DNA from: Muribaculaceae bacterium
GTDB lineage: Bacteria > Bacteroidota > Bacteroidia > Bacteroidales > Muribaculaceae
Reading direction: 5' to 3'
DNA length: 64,000 bases
Assembly: GCA_009775265.1 (NCBI GenBank)
Contig: VSPG01000007.1
Span: 1-64,000, forward strand
How positions within the stretch are numbered: position 1 is the stretch's first letter; each line of letters starts with the position of its first letter. The position numbers were made by a program, and so were the translations under genes. The notes below the pieces were generated by a model. That model ran no database searches and was not told where the DNA came from. It worked only from the letters and a program-made list of their open reading frames with translations. Positions 9,257 through 18,067 of the stretch are shown here, piece after piece.

Positions 9257-10639
9257 ATGAACAAGATAAAAACACTGATAGCTGCAGCCCTGGCCGTATC
9301 GGCCCTGTCGGGCTGCGGCATCTACAAAAAATACGAAACTCCGCAGGACACGCCCATCACACGCGCCTACGCCGAAGCCCGCGAACTCACGCCCGACAGC
9401 ACTTCGTTCGGCAACTACATATGGGAAGACGTATTCACCGACCCCCTGCTTGCCGACTACATAAACCGCGCGCTCACAGCCAACAGCAGCCTGCGCAACG
9501 CCATGCTCAACGTGGACATAGCACGCGCGCAGCTGAAAGGCGCACGCCTCAGTTACCTCCCTTCCGTGGCACTGGCGCCCAACGGGGCCGGAGCAAGCTA
9601 TGCCGGAAGCGACATCAACTGGACCTACCAGTTGCCCGTGCAGGTGAGCTGGGAAATCGACGTGTTCGGCAAACTGCTCAACAGCAAGCGCGGAGCCAAG
9701 GAAAGTTTCTACCTCAGCGAAGCCTATGCCCGCGCGGCACGCTCGCAAATAATAGCTGCCGTGGCCAACACCTATTACGGACTTTCGGCCACACGCGCGC
9801 AGCTCGAACTCTCGCGCCGCACGGCAGAAGTGTGGAAACAGACCGTAAGCACCATGGAGGATTTCAAACTCGTCGGCAATGTCACCGAAGCCGCCGTGGT
9901 GCAGAGTCGTGCCCAATACTACGGCATACTCGCCACCATCACCGACCTCGAGCAGGCGGTAGACAACCTCAACAACACACTCGCACTGCTCGTCAACGAA
10001 ATGCCGGGAGCGGAATACGCCACCACTCCTGAAATGGCCATAAACATAGGCTTCAATCCCACCGAGGGCATACCTATGCGCCAGCTCGCGTGGCGTCCCG
10101 ACGTAGAGGCCGCCGAGCACAAACTCGCCGTAGCGTATTACGCCACGTCTTCAGCCCGTGCCGCATTCTACCCCGGACTCACCATCACCGCTGCCGGCGG
10201 CTTCACCAACCTTCTCGGCAGTTTCGTGCAAAATCCGGGCGACTGGTTCTACCAGCTTGCCGGCTCACTTGTGGCACCGCTTTTTTCACGCGGCCAGAAC
10301 ATAGCGCGCCTCGAAGCAGCCAAAGCCCAGCAGAAGCAGGCCATGAACGACTTCGAATACAGCCTCATGAATGCCGCGGCCGAAGTAAGCGACGCACTCG
10401 TGGTGTATGCGAAAAGCACCGAAAAAGAGAACTACCTGAGAGAGCAGGTCGACAACCTCGCCAAAGCCGCCGAATACAGCATGGACCTCCTGCGCTACAA
10501 CCAGCCGGGCACCACCTATCTCGACGTGCTCACAGCGCAAAGCAACCTCCTGCAGGCCGAGATGAACGGCATATCAAGCCGTCTGGCACAGGCGCAGGCC
10601 GTAGTGAACCTCTATCAGGCTCTCGGAGGCGGACGTTAA
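9257..10639 (+). CDS. outer-membrane efflux lipoprotein (TolC/OprM family)
   Basis: This 460-residue OprM-type channel completes the tripartite pump. I use the ATG at 9257 because it gives a lipoprotein signal with lipobox LSGC; the upstream in-frame start would overlap the pump gene and add a charged, non-signal stretch. Two internally repeated outer-membrane-efflux domains are visible: an Ala/Leu-rich helical barrel with the SWEIDVFGKLLNSKRGA motif in the first half and APLFSRGQNIARLEAAKAQQ in the second. It ends in the typical AQAVVNLYQALGGG. The trimer should form the duct through the outer membrane. Confidence 0.92.
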   Translation: MNKIKTLIAAALAVSALSGCGIYKKYETPQDTPITRAYAEARELTPDSTSFGNYIWEDVFTDPLLADYINRALTANSSLRNAMLNVDIARAQLKGARLSYLPSVALAPNGAGASYAGSDINWTYQLPVQVSWEIDVFGKLLNSKRGAKESFYLSEAYARAARSQIIAAVANTYYGLSATRAQLELSRRTAEVWKQTVSTMEDFKLVGNVTEAAVVQSRAQYYGILATITDLEQAVDNLNNTLALLVNEMPGAEYATTPEMAINIGFNPTEGIPMRQLAWRPDVEAAEHKLAVAYYATSSARAAFYPGLTITAAGGFTNLLGSFVQNPGDWFYQLAGSLVAPLFSRGQNIARLEAAKAQQKQAMNDFEYSLMNAAAEVSDALVVYAKSTEKENYLREQVDNLAKAAEYSMDLLRYNQPGTTYLDVLTAQSNLLQAEMNGISSRLAQAQAVVNLYQALGGGR

Positions 10640-10660
10640 CCTAAACCTTAACCATCTAAT

Positions 10661-11449
10661 ATGATAAGCAAACTTGCCCACGTCGACCCGTCGGCCAAAA
10701 TAGCCGAGGACGTAACCATCCATGCTTTCGCCTACATCGACAAAGACGTAGAAATCGGCCCCGGATGCGAAATCATGCCCTACGCCAGCATTGTGCGCGG
10801 CACCAGAATGGGAGCGAACAACAAGGTGTACCAGGGTGCCATCGTCGGCGCCGACCCGCAGGACTTCCGCTGGAAAGGCGAACGCACATTCTGCTATATC
10901 GGAGACAACAACATCATCCGAGAGCAGGTCATAATCAACCGCGGCATCACCGGCGAAGGAGGCACACGCATCGGCGACAACTGCTTCATTATGGCTGAAA
11001 GCCATGTCGGACACGACACCCACATCAAAGGTTCGTGCGTGCTCGGCAACGGAGTGACAGTGGCCGGCGACGCCGTCATCGACGAGTTCGTAATCCTTTC
11101 GAGCAACGCCATCGTGCACGAGCGTTGCCGCATAGGCCGCTACGCCCTCATCAAAGGCGGATGCCGCATAGGCTCCAACGTGCCGCCGTATGTGATAATA
11201 GCCCACAACCCGGCTGCCTACTACGGCATCAACGCCTACATCATGCGCCGCGAAAACCGCTTCAGCGAGAACCTTGTCGACGATGCCGCGAAAGCCTACC
11301 GCCACATATACCAGTGCGGCACATCGGTCTACAACGCTCTCAAACGCATCGAAGCCGACATCGACCCCTCGCCTTTGCGCGACGAAATCGTGGGATTCAT
11401 CCGCGACAACAACCTTCGCATCGTGGGCGACACCTTCAACGAATACTGA
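10661..11449 (+). CDS. lpxA: acyl-ACP--UDP-N-acetylglucosamine O-acyltransferase
   Basis: LpxA adds the first acyl chain to UDP-GlcNAc in lipid A synthesis in the cytoplasm. The 262-residue product shows hexapeptide-repeat turns along its first 190 residues (VDPSAKIAEDVTIHAFAYIDKDVEIGPG and onward), the catalytic-His region MAESHVGHDTHIKGSCVLGNG, and a helical C-terminal bundle. The length matches the family. It begins 21 bases after the efflux channel gene and may be co-transcribed with it. A long perfect palindrome follows its stop. Confidence 0.93.
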   Translation: MISKLAHVDPSAKIAEDVTIHAFAYIDKDVEIGPGCEIMPYASIVRGTRMGANNKVYQGAIVGADPQDFRWKGERTFCYIGDNNIIREQVIINRGITGEGGTRIGDNCFIMAESHVGHDTHIKGSCVLGNGVTVAGDAVIDEFVILSSNAIVHERCRIGRYALIKGGCRIGSNVPPYVIIAHNPAAYYGINAYIMRRENRFSENLVDDAAKAYRHIYQCGTSVYNALKRIEADIDPSPLRDEIVGFIRDNNLRIVGDTFNEY

Positions 11450-11467
11450 TTTCCCCGCTTCTGGGCA

Positions 11468-11519
11468 TATAAAAAATGTTCGTCATGCACAGGCCTGTGC
11501 ATGACGAACATTTTTTATA
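11468..11519. terminator. 52-bp perfect palindrome between lpxA and the urease operon
   Basis: Positions 11468-11519 form an exact palindrome with 26-base arms centred on AGGCCT (11491-11496). The outer ends are AT-rich, so on either strand the stem runs into a T-stretch. It could end lpxA transcription. The arms are much longer than an ordinary terminator needs. Confidence 0.6.
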
Positions 11520-11566
11520 CAGAACTTGTTCCTAAATAAGAATACCTTTTTAACACCACCAATGCT

Positions 11567-11869
11567 ATGCATCTGACACCTAAAGAGCAAGACAAGCTCA
11601 CACTTCTCACTCTCGGAATGATAGCTGAGCGCCGCCTACAGAAAGGCCTGAAGCTCAACCACCCCGAATCCGTAGCCTACATCACCAGCTGCGCCCTCGA
11701 AGGCGCGCGTGCAGGCAAAACCGTGGAGGAGGTAATGCACGACGCCTCCAATGTGCTCACAAAGGACGATGTGATGGAAGGTGTGGCCGACATGATCGAC
11801 CTCCTTCAGGTCGAAGCCGTGTTCACCGACGGCTCCCGCCTCGTTTCCATCCACCACCCCATCAAGTAA
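11567..11869 (+). CDS. ureA: urease subunit gamma
   Basis: This 100-residue gamma subunit of the nickel urease, which hydrolyses urea to ammonia and carbamate in the cytoplasm, has the standard length. Family signatures are visible: MHLTPKEQDKL at the start, AERRLQKGLKLNHPESVAYI, and VEAVFTDGSRLVSIHHPI at the end. It is a separate gene, as in most bacteria and unlike the UreAB fusion of Helicobacter. It heads ureABC-EFG-D. No strong -7 element precedes it; TACCTTTT at 11543-11550 is one base off consensus. Confidence 0.96.
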   Translation: MHLTPKEQDKLTLLTLGMIAERRLQKGLKLNHPESVAYITSCALEGARAGKTVEEVMHDASNVLTKDDVMEGVADMIDLLQVEAVFTDGSRLVSIHHPIK

Positions 11870-11894
11870 TCAACAACATCAATCTCTCCAAGAC

Positions 11895-12404
11895 ATGAGC
11901 GACAACACTAAAATCACCCCCGGATTCACACCCGCGTCATACGTGCCAGTCGGAGGTGTCATACTCAAGGAAGGCAATGTCAACTACAACGTAGGCCGTC
12001 CGGCTTATAAACTTAAAGTGCGCAACACCGGCGACCGTCCCGTCCAGGTGGGCAGCCATCTGCATTTCTTCGAGGCGAACCGCTATCTCGAATTCGACCG
12101 CGACACCGCATTCGGATGCCATCTCAACATCCCCGCCACCACAGCCATACGTTTCGAACCGGGCGAGGAAAAAGAAGTGGAAGTAGTGCCTTTCGGCGGA
12201 AAGAGACGCATCATCGGTTTCAACAACCTCACCGACGGCTACGCCGGCCCGGAAGACACTCCGAGCTACTATCCAGTGCGCAACCGCGCTTACCGGCGAC
12301 TCGAAAAGTACGGATTCAAAAGCGTGCCGGCCGACGAAGCCGACGCCGAGTTCACCACTACGGCCACACCCGCAACACCATCTCCAGCTAACGACAAAAA
12401 GTAA
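11895..12404 (+). CDS. ureB: urease subunit beta with extended C-terminus
   Basis: The conserved beta-subunit core is clear (residues about 14-115): ILKEGNVNYNVGRPAYKLKVRN, VGSHLHFFEANRYLEFDR, GCHLNIPATTAIRFEPGEEKEVEVVPFGGKRRIIGFNNLTDG. Family members usually stop soon after this, at about 100-125 residues. Here 169 residues are reached through a YAGPEDTPSYYPVRNRAYRRLEKYGFK segment and then an acidic, Thr/Ala/Pro-rich tail. The tail has low complexity and probably lies on the outside of the enzyme. It sits 25 bases after ureA and 8 bases before ureC. Confidence 0.95.
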   Translation: MSDNTKITPGFTPASYVPVGGVILKEGNVNYNVGRPAYKLKVRNTGDRPVQVGSHLHFFEANRYLEFDRDTAFGCHLNIPATTAIRFEPGEEKEVEVVPFGGKRRIIGFNNLTDGYAGPEDTPSYYPVRNRAYRRLEKYGFKSVPADEADAEFTTTATPATPSPANDKK

Positions 12405-12412
12405 ACAACACC

Positions 12413-14131
12413 ATGGCAACTATATCCAGACAGGAAAACAACATGCTCTTCGGCCCGACCACGGGCGATAAAATACGCCTGGGCAACACCAACCTCTACG
12501 TCGAGATAGAGAAAGACCTGCGCGTAATGGGCGACGAAGTGGTGTACGGCGGCGGAAAAACCCTGCGCGACGGCATGGGCACAGCCAATACCATCACAAG
12601 CAAGGGCGGCTCGCTGGACCTCGTAATCACAAACGTGACCATCATCGACCCCGTGCTCGGAGTCGTAAAAGCCGACGTAGGCATAAAAGACGGTAAAATC
12701 GCCGGAATAGGCAAGGCCGGCAACCCCAACGTGATGGAAGGCGTCACCCCCACTCTGTGCACGGGACCGTCCACCGACGCCATATCCGGAGAACATCTCA
12801 TACTCACCGCAGCAGGCATCGACGGCCACGTGCACATGATTGCCCCGCAGCAGGCCTACCACTGCCTGAGCAACGGCATCACCACGCTTATCGGCGGCGG
12901 CATAGGCCCCACCGACGGCACCAACGGCACCACCATCACATCCGGTCCGTGGAACATTCGTAAAATGATTGAATCGGCAGAAGGGCTCCCCATCAACATG
13001 GGCTTCCTCGGCAAAGGAAACAGCAGCGTCGACGACACCCTCGAAGAACAGATCCAGGCAGGATGCATGGGCTTCAAGGTGCACGAAGACTGGGGTTCCA
13101 CACCGGCAGCCATACGGGCATGCCTCGACAATGCCGACCGCAACGACGTGCAGGTGGCCATACACTCCGACACGCTCAACGAAAGCGGCTATGTCGAAGA
13201 CACCATAGCAGCCATTGACGGACGCGCCATACACACTTACCACACCGAAGGCGCAGGCGGCGGCCACGCGCCCGACCTTCTGAAAGTGGCTTCAATGGCC
13301 AACGTGCTCCCGTCGTCGACCAACCCCACGCTGCCGTTCGGCATCAATTCGCAGGCCGAGCTGTTCGACATGATTATGGTGTGCCACAACCTAAACCCCA
13401 ACATCCCGTCCGACGTGGCTTTCGCCGAAAGCCGCGTACGTCCCGAAACACAGAGCGCCGAGAACATCCTCCACGACATGGGCGTCCTTTCCATGGTAAG
13501 CTCCGATTCACAGGCCATGGGACGCGTCGGCGAATCATTCATGCGCACATTCCAGATGGCCTCCACTATGAAATCGGCCCGAGGCAAACTGCCTGAGGAC
13601 TCCGACAGCAACGACAACTTCCGTGTGCTCCGCTATCTCGCCAAAATCACCCTCAACCCGGCCATCACCTACGGCATCAACGACATTCTCGGCTCGATAG
13701 AGGTAGGCAAAATGGCCGACCTCGTGCTCTGGGAGCCTGCATTCTTCGCAGCAAAGCCTAAAATGGTGATAAAAGGCGGACTCATCAACTGGGCCGAAAT
13801 GGGCGACCCCAATGCTTCGCTCCCCACTCCGCAGCCCATCATATACCGCCCCATGTACGGCGCTTTCGGCAAGGCCATGCCGCGCACCTGTGTGCGGTTC
13901 GTCTCGCAGGCATCGGTCGACAACGGAGTTGCGGCAAGCTACGGCGTGGACAACATCATCTACGGCGTGCACGGCACTCGCCAGCTCGGCAAAGCCAACA
14001 TGCTGCGCAACTCAGCCACTCCGCACATTGAAGTGGACCCCGAAACATTCAATGTCTACGTCGACGGCGTACTGGCGTATGTAGACCCCGCCAAAGATGT
14101 GCCTCTCGCACAGCTATACTGGTTCAGCTAA
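12413..14131 (+). CDS. ureC: urease subunit alpha (catalytic)
   Basis: The 572-residue catalytic subunit carries the full di-nickel site. His139 and His141 lie in GIDGHVHMI, the lysine to be carbamylated (Lys222) and His224 in GFKVHEDWGSTP, His251 in AIHSDTLN, His277 in TYHTEGAGGGHAPD, and Asp365 in SSDSQAMGR. The flap pair Cys324-His325 is in VCHNL; the next position is Asn instead of the more common His. Every ligand is offset by five from the Klebsiella enzyme numbering, so the active site is intact. The enzyme should be functional once nickel is loaded by UreEFGD. Confidence 0.97.
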   Translation: MATISRQENNMLFGPTTGDKIRLGNTNLYVEIEKDLRVMGDEVVYGGGKTLRDGMGTANTITSKGGSLDLVITNVTIIDPVLGVVKADVGIKDGKIAGIGKAGNPNVMEGVTPTLCTGPSTDAISGEHLILTAAGIDGHVHMIAPQQAYHCLSNGITTLIGGGIGPTDGTNGTTITSGPWNIRKMIESAEGLPINMGFLGKGNSSVDDTLEEQIQAGCMGFKVHEDWGSTPAAIRACLDNADRNDVQVAIHSDTLNESGYVEDTIAAIDGRAIHTYHTEGAGGGHAPDLLKVASMANVLPSSTNPTLPFGINSQAELFDMIMVCHNLNPNIPSDVAFAESRVRPETQSAENILHDMGVLSMVSSDSQAMGRVGESFMRTFQMASTMKSARGKLPEDSDSNDNFRVLRYLAKITLNPAITYGINDILGSIEVGKMADLVLWEPAFFAAKPKMVIKGGLINWAEMGDPNASLPTPQPIIYRPMYGAFGKAMPRTCVRFVSQASVDNGVAASYGVDNIIYGVHGTRQLGKANMLRNSATPHIEVDPETFNVYVDGVLAYVDPAKDVPLAQLYWFS

Positions 14132-14139
14132 CAACACTC

Positions 14140-14175
14140 CAACGCTGCGGAGCGCATCCGCGCCCCGCGGCGTTG
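14140..14175 (+). promoter_or_regulatory. intercistronic hairpin between ureC and ureE
   Basis: CAACGCTGCGG at 14140-14150 can pair with CCGCGGCGTTG at 14165-14175: 11 pairs with one G-U. It occupies the 65-base gap between the structural genes ureABC and the accessory genes ureEFGD. No T-run follows, so I read it as an RNA-stability or processing element, or a partial terminator, rather than a full stop. Confidence 0.45.
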
Positions 14176-14196
14176 TCCATAACACAAAATATCATC

Positions 14197-14751
14197 ATGG
14201 AAGTCATCACATCCGTAATAGGCAATACCCATGACCCCGAATGGGCCGACAAACTCAAAGACGCCCACGTCCACAGCATATTCCTCGACCAGTGGACCGC
14301 ACAGAAAAGCCGCTTTCTTGCAATAGACGAGCACGGTCATGAATACCCCGTCGCCCTGGCATCGCGCAAACATGTGGCCGACGGCGACATCATAGCCTAC
14401 GACCCCGAAAAGAAATTCGCCGCCGTACTGCGCCTCAACCTCAGCCCCGTGCTGGTGGTGGACCTGGCAAAACTTAAAGATCAGCCACAGGAGGAAATCA
14501 TACGCATATCGCTCGAACTCGGCCATGCCATCGGCAACCAGCACTGGCCGGCCGTGGTTAAAGGCACGAAAGTATATGTGCCCATGACAGTCGACCGAAA
14601 AGTCATGCTCAGCGTAATGGACACACACCACATCGAGGACATCACCTACGAATTCGTGGAAGGAAGCGAAGTGATTCCCTACATGGCCCCGCACGAGGTA
14701 CGCCGCCTTTTCGGAGGTGCCGGCCACGAAAGCCACAGCCACGTGCACTGA
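14197..14751 (+). CDS. ureE: urease accessory protein UreE (nickel chaperone)
   Basis: UreE binds nickel and hands it to the UreG-containing maturation complex. The 184-residue product has an N-terminal UreE domain (EYPVALASRKHVADGDIIAYD) and the C-terminal metal-binding domain with ELGHAIGNQHWPA, where the central metal-binding His lies. It ends in a short His-rich tail (HESHSHVH, four His). I use the ATG at 14197; an upstream TTG would add eight residues inside the hairpin-bearing spacer. Confidence 0.93.
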   Translation: MEVITSVIGNTHDPEWADKLKDAHVHSIFLDQWTAQKSRFLAIDEHGHEYPVALASRKHVADGDIIAYDPEKKFAAVLRLNLSPVLVVDLAKLKDQPQEEIIRISLELGHAIGNQHWPAVVKGTKVYVPMTVDRKVMLSVMDTHHIEDITYEFVEGSEVIPYMAPHEVRRLFGGAGHESHSHVH

Positions 14752-14795
14752 ACTTTTATCCGTAACGCCACGTTTCACAAACCCGCTCCCCTGAC

Positions 14796-15479
14796 ATGAA
14801 TCCCATCCTGCCCCTGCTGCAATTTTCCGACGCCACTTTCCCCGTCGGCACATTCTCTTTCTCCAACGGACTGGAGACAGCATCCTACGAGCACCTCGTG
14901 CATGACGCAGACACTCTTGAGCAATACACACGCAGCGCTGCCCTTCAGGCTGCGTTCAGCGACGGGGTGGCGGCTCTCACGGCCTACCGCGGCGCACTCA
15001 CGGGCGACTACGACGTCATACTCGATGCCGACAGCGCCCTGCTACAGTTCAAAATGAACGACGAAGCGCGCCTTATGCTCTGCCGCATGGGCAAAAAACT
15101 CGCCGAACTCGGCGTGCATCTATGGGGCGAAGACACACTCATGGGACGCTGGCTTTCCGACATAAAGGACGAGAAGACTCCCGGATGCTACCCTGTGGCA
15201 CAAGGCATAGCCTTCGCGGCCGCAGGTATCGGAGAGCGGGAGCTATACGCATCACACCAATACGGCGTGGCCAATATGGTCGTGAGCGCCGCCCTGCGGT
15301 GTGTCCGCGTCTCGCACTACGACACTCAAAGAATACTATACCGGCTCGCCGGCGAGACCGACAGCCTTTACGAACAGGCACGCAGCATGACCCTTGACCG
15401 GATGCACGCTTTCGTGCCGGAAATGGACATCCTCGCATCAATGCACGAAAAGGGCAAAATGCGCATGTTCATGAACTAA
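14796..15479 (+). CDS. ureF: urease accessory protein UreF
   Basis: UreF is part of the UreDFG maturation complex and gates GTPase-coupled nickel delivery. The all-helical 227-residue product begins with the family signature LLQFSDATFPVGTFSFSNGLE and contains the later QYGVANMVVSAALRCVRVSH stretch. Length and position between ureE and ureG are standard. Confidence 0.93.
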   Translation: MNPILPLLQFSDATFPVGTFSFSNGLETASYEHLVHDADTLEQYTRSAALQAAFSDGVAALTAYRGALTGDYDVILDADSALLQFKMNDEARLMLCRMGKKLAELGVHLWGEDTLMGRWLSDIKDEKTPGCYPVAQGIAFAAAGIGERELYASHQYGVANMVVSAALRCVRVSHYDTQRILYRLAGETDSLYEQARSMTLDRMHAFVPEMDILASMHEKGKMRMFMN

Positions 15480-15509
15480 CCCCCACATACACCAAAATCA
15501 TCACCCGTT

Positions 15510-16130
15510 ATGTCAACATGCAGAATCGGCGTCGGAGGCCCCGTAGGCTCCGGCAAGACAGCACTCATCGAAGCCATCACACCCCGCCTGATGGATAAAG
15601 GCATGAGTGTGCTCATAATCACCAACGACATCGTAACCACGGAAGACGCCAAACACGTGCGCAAAACCCTCAAGGGCGTCCTGCTCGAGGAGCGCATCAT
15701 AGGCGTAGAGACCGGTGCCTGCCCGCACACGGCAGTGCGCGAAGACCCGTCGATGAACATCGCCGCCGTAGAGGAAATGGAAGCACGCTTCCCCGATGCC
15801 GATGTAGTGCTCATAGAAAGCGGGGGCGACAACCTTACGCTCACATTCAGCCCCGCGCTCGTCGACTTCTTCATCTATGTAATCGACGTGGCCGCCGGCG
15901 ACAAAATACCGCGCAAGGACGGCCCCGGCATATCGCAGAGCGACATCCTCGTCATCAACAAGACCGACCTCGCCCCCTACGTGCACGCAAGCCTCGAAGT
16001 GATGGACCACGATTCGCGGCTTATGCGCCCCGGCAAGCCTTTCGTGTTCACCAACAGCCTGACAGGCGAAGGCATCGACGAACTCGTCGACCTGCTTTTC
16101 AAAATGGCGCTTTTCGACAAAGTAAAATAA
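15510..16130 (+). CDS. ureG: urease accessory GTPase UreG
   Basis: UreG is a SIMIBI-class GTPase that drives nickel insertion into urease. The 206-residue protein shows the P-loop GVGGPVGSGKTALIEAI at its N-terminus, the metal-binding region GACPHTAVREDPSMN (Cys-Pro-His), ESGGDNL, and the guanine-specificity motif NKTDLAPYV. No His-rich N-terminal extension is present, so nickel storage falls to UreE. Confidence 0.96.
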   Translation: MSTCRIGVGGPVGSGKTALIEAITPRLMDKGMSVLIITNDIVTTEDAKHVRKTLKGVLLEERIIGVETGACPHTAVREDPSMNIAAVEEMEARFPDADVVLIESGGDNLTLTFSPALVDFFIYVIDVAAGDKIPRKDGPGISQSDILVINKTDLAPYVHASLEVMDHDSRLMRPGKPFVFTNSLTGEGIDELVDLLFKMALFDKVK

Positions 16131-16148
16131 CTATATCCACCCACCGCC

Positions 16149-17099
16149 ATGACGCAGCAACGACACTACTCCGACGCGCCGCAGGTCGACTTCGACTCCG
16201 CACCCGAAATGCGTCCCTATCTGGCACAGCCCGATGCCATGTACGTAGGATGCCCAGGCAAACACGGCTATCTCAACCTCGGCTTCGAACTTGACAGGAA
16301 CGGACGCAGCTTCCTGCGCGAACTCGACCGCCGCGCGCCGCTCATCGTGCAGCAGGAGCTCTATTTCGACGAGCAACTCCCCGACATGCCCTGCGTCTAC
16401 ATCCTGTCCAGCGGCGGCCCCAACGTCGACGGAGACCGCTACGTGCAGCGGTTCACCATGCACCGCGGCACCATGGCTTTCATTAGCACGGGCGCAGCAA
16501 CCAAACTCGCCGAAATGCGCCGCAACTATTCGGGCATGACACAAGAGTTTACCCTCGAGGAAGACAGCTATCTCGAATACCTGCCAGAACCGATAATCCC
16601 GTGCAGGCACACGCGTTTCATCTGCGACACACGCATAACGGCACACCCCACCGCCACCCTTTTCTATTCGGAAATATACATGGGCGGACGCAAATACTAC
16701 AGCGACGGGGAGCTGTTTGCCTACGACCTTCTTTCCGTGTGCAGCCACGGCGAGCGCCCGGACGGCACCCCGCTTTTCCGAGAGAAGTTCATCATAGACC
16801 CCGCGCACATGCCTCTGCGCGACACAGGCATGATGGGAGACTACGACGTGTTTGCCAACGTTCTTGTGCTCACACCTCCCGACAAAGCCGCAGCCGTATA
16901 CGACGCCACCGATGCATTCATCGACCCCGCACGGCATCTTGCCGCCGGCATCACCCACCTTCCGTCCGGCGCAGGCCTGCTGTACAAAGTGCTCGGCATG
17001 GAACCCGGTCCCGTCAAAGCCGCAGTACGCGATTTCTGCTCGAAAGTAAGGCTTGCCGTGAAACATCGCTCTATGCCCGATGAATTCCCCTGGCGGTAA
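16149..17099 (+). CDS. ureD: urease accessory protein UreD (UreH)
   Basis: UreD is the scaffold that binds apo-urease and recruits UreF and UreG. The 316-residue product is divergent but recognisable: QRFTMHRGTMAFISTGAATKLAEM and EYLPEPIIPCRHTRF are the family hallmarks, and the GELFAYDLLSVCSHGE block follows. It is the last gene of the operon. The next gene, xerC, starts 76 bases later behind its own candidate promoter, and no nickel or urea transporter follows. Confidence 0.88.
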   Translation: MTQQRHYSDAPQVDFDSAPEMRPYLAQPDAMYVGCPGKHGYLNLGFELDRNGRSFLRELDRRAPLIVQQELYFDEQLPDMPCVYILSSGGPNVDGDRYVQRFTMHRGTMAFISTGAATKLAEMRRNYSGMTQEFTLEEDSYLEYLPEPIIPCRHTRFICDTRITAHPTATLFYSEIYMGGRKYYSDGELFAYDLLSVCSHGERPDGTPLFREKFIIDPAHMPLRDTGMMGDYDVFANVLVLTPPDKAAAVYDATDAFIDPARHLAAGITHLPSGAGLLYKVLGMEPGPVKAAVRDFCSKVRLAVKHRSMPDEFPWR

Positions 17100-17137
17100 A
17101 GCAAATCGCGCATTTTGCGAAAAAAACGTCAGTCATA

Positions 17138-17169
17138 TTTGCATTTGAAACAATTTATGCCTAATTTAG
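17138..17169 (+). promoter_or_regulatory. candidate promoter of xerC
   Basis: TTTG at 17138-17141, a 20-base spacer and TAATTTAG at 17162-17169 (one mismatch to TAnnTTTG) resemble a Bacteroidetes promoter. The -7 element ends only 6 bases before the xerC ATG, so the transcript would be nearly leaderless. Confidence 0.4.
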
Positions 17170-17175
17170 GGGCGT

Positions 17176-18066
17176 ATGATTGATGAGTTTCTGAAATATC
17201 TCGAATGCGAGGCCGGAATGTCGGCACATACCCTCCGCGCCTATGGTTCCGACCTGCGTATGTGGTGTGATTTCGCCGCACGCGGCGAGCAGCCCGACCT
17301 TGCGTCGGTCACGCTCGACGACCTGCGCGCATGGGTCATGCACATGGCTGCGGGCGGAGCTTCGGCACGCACATTGCGCCGGCGCATACAATCCTTGCGC
17401 GCGCTCTATGCATGGGCGATGCGCCGCAAGGGGCTGCGCGTGAATCCGGCAGCGGAACTCACCCTCGCGCGCCTTCCTCAGGCGCTGCCATCTTTCATTC
17501 GACCAGACGAGACAGCTGCCGTGCTCGACACCGATGTCGACGGCTCCGATTTCGAGGCCGTGCGCAACCACACAATAGTGCTGCTGCTGTATGCCACCGG
17601 CATGCGCGCGTCGGAACTCATAGGCATGCGCGACGCCGACGTCGACACCGTCCGCCGCGAACTAAAAGTACTCGGAAAGCGTAATAAGGAAAGAATAATA
17701 CCCTTTGCAACGGAAGTGCGACAACACATCGAATCATACCGTGCTTTGCGCGACCGCCTTCTCGGCTACACTCCGGAGTTTTTCGCCGTGCGGCCGTCAG
17801 GCGCCCCACTTTACTATGGCCTGCTCAACCGCATCGTGCACGCCGCTCTCGACGGCTCGGTGCATGCGGCACGCCGCTCTCCCCATGTGCTGCGCCACTC
17901 ATTCGCCACCGACATGCTCAACAACGGCGCCGACATCAATGCCGTGCAGAAATTGCTCGGCCATGCTTCACTCGCAACCACACAGGTGTACACACACCTT
18001 TCATACAGAGATTTACAAAACAATTACGAATTCGCACATCCACGTGCACAAAGAAAAGGAGGATAA
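17176..18066 (+). CDS. xerC: tyrosine recombinase XerC/XerD-like
   Basis: This 296-residue site-specific recombinase probably resolves chromosome dimers at dif. The SAM-like N-terminal domain (about 1-85) is followed by the catalytic domain. The catalytic set is visible: Arg in YATGMRASELIGM, Lys in LKVLGKRNKERIIP, HVLRHSFAT with His and Arg, GHASLATTQVYTHLS with His and the nucleophile Tyr. It lies 1 base upstream of the hibernation factor, a pairing I recall as common in Bacteroidales, which argues for a housekeeping Xer rather than a mobile-element integrase. XerC versus XerD cannot be settled from this window. Confidence 0.88.
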   Translation: MIDEFLKYLECEAGMSAHTLRAYGSDLRMWCDFAARGEQPDLASVTLDDLRAWVMHMAAGGASARTLRRRIQSLRALYAWAMRRKGLRVNPAAELTLARLPQALPSFIRPDETAAVLDTDVDGSDFEAVRNHTIVLLLYATGMRASELIGMRDADVDTVRRELKVLGKRNKERIIPFATEVRQHIESYRALRDRLLGYTPEFFAVRPSGAPLYYGLLNRIVHAALDGSVHAARRSPHVLRHSFATDMLNNGADINAVQKLLGHASLATTQVYTHLSYRDLQNNYEFAHPRAQRKGG

Positions 18067-18067
18067 C

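Noticed and set aside
17176..18066. XerC as an integrase of a mobile element
   Set aside because: It is paired with the hibernation factor, and there are no attachment-site repeats, relaxase or phage genes nearby.
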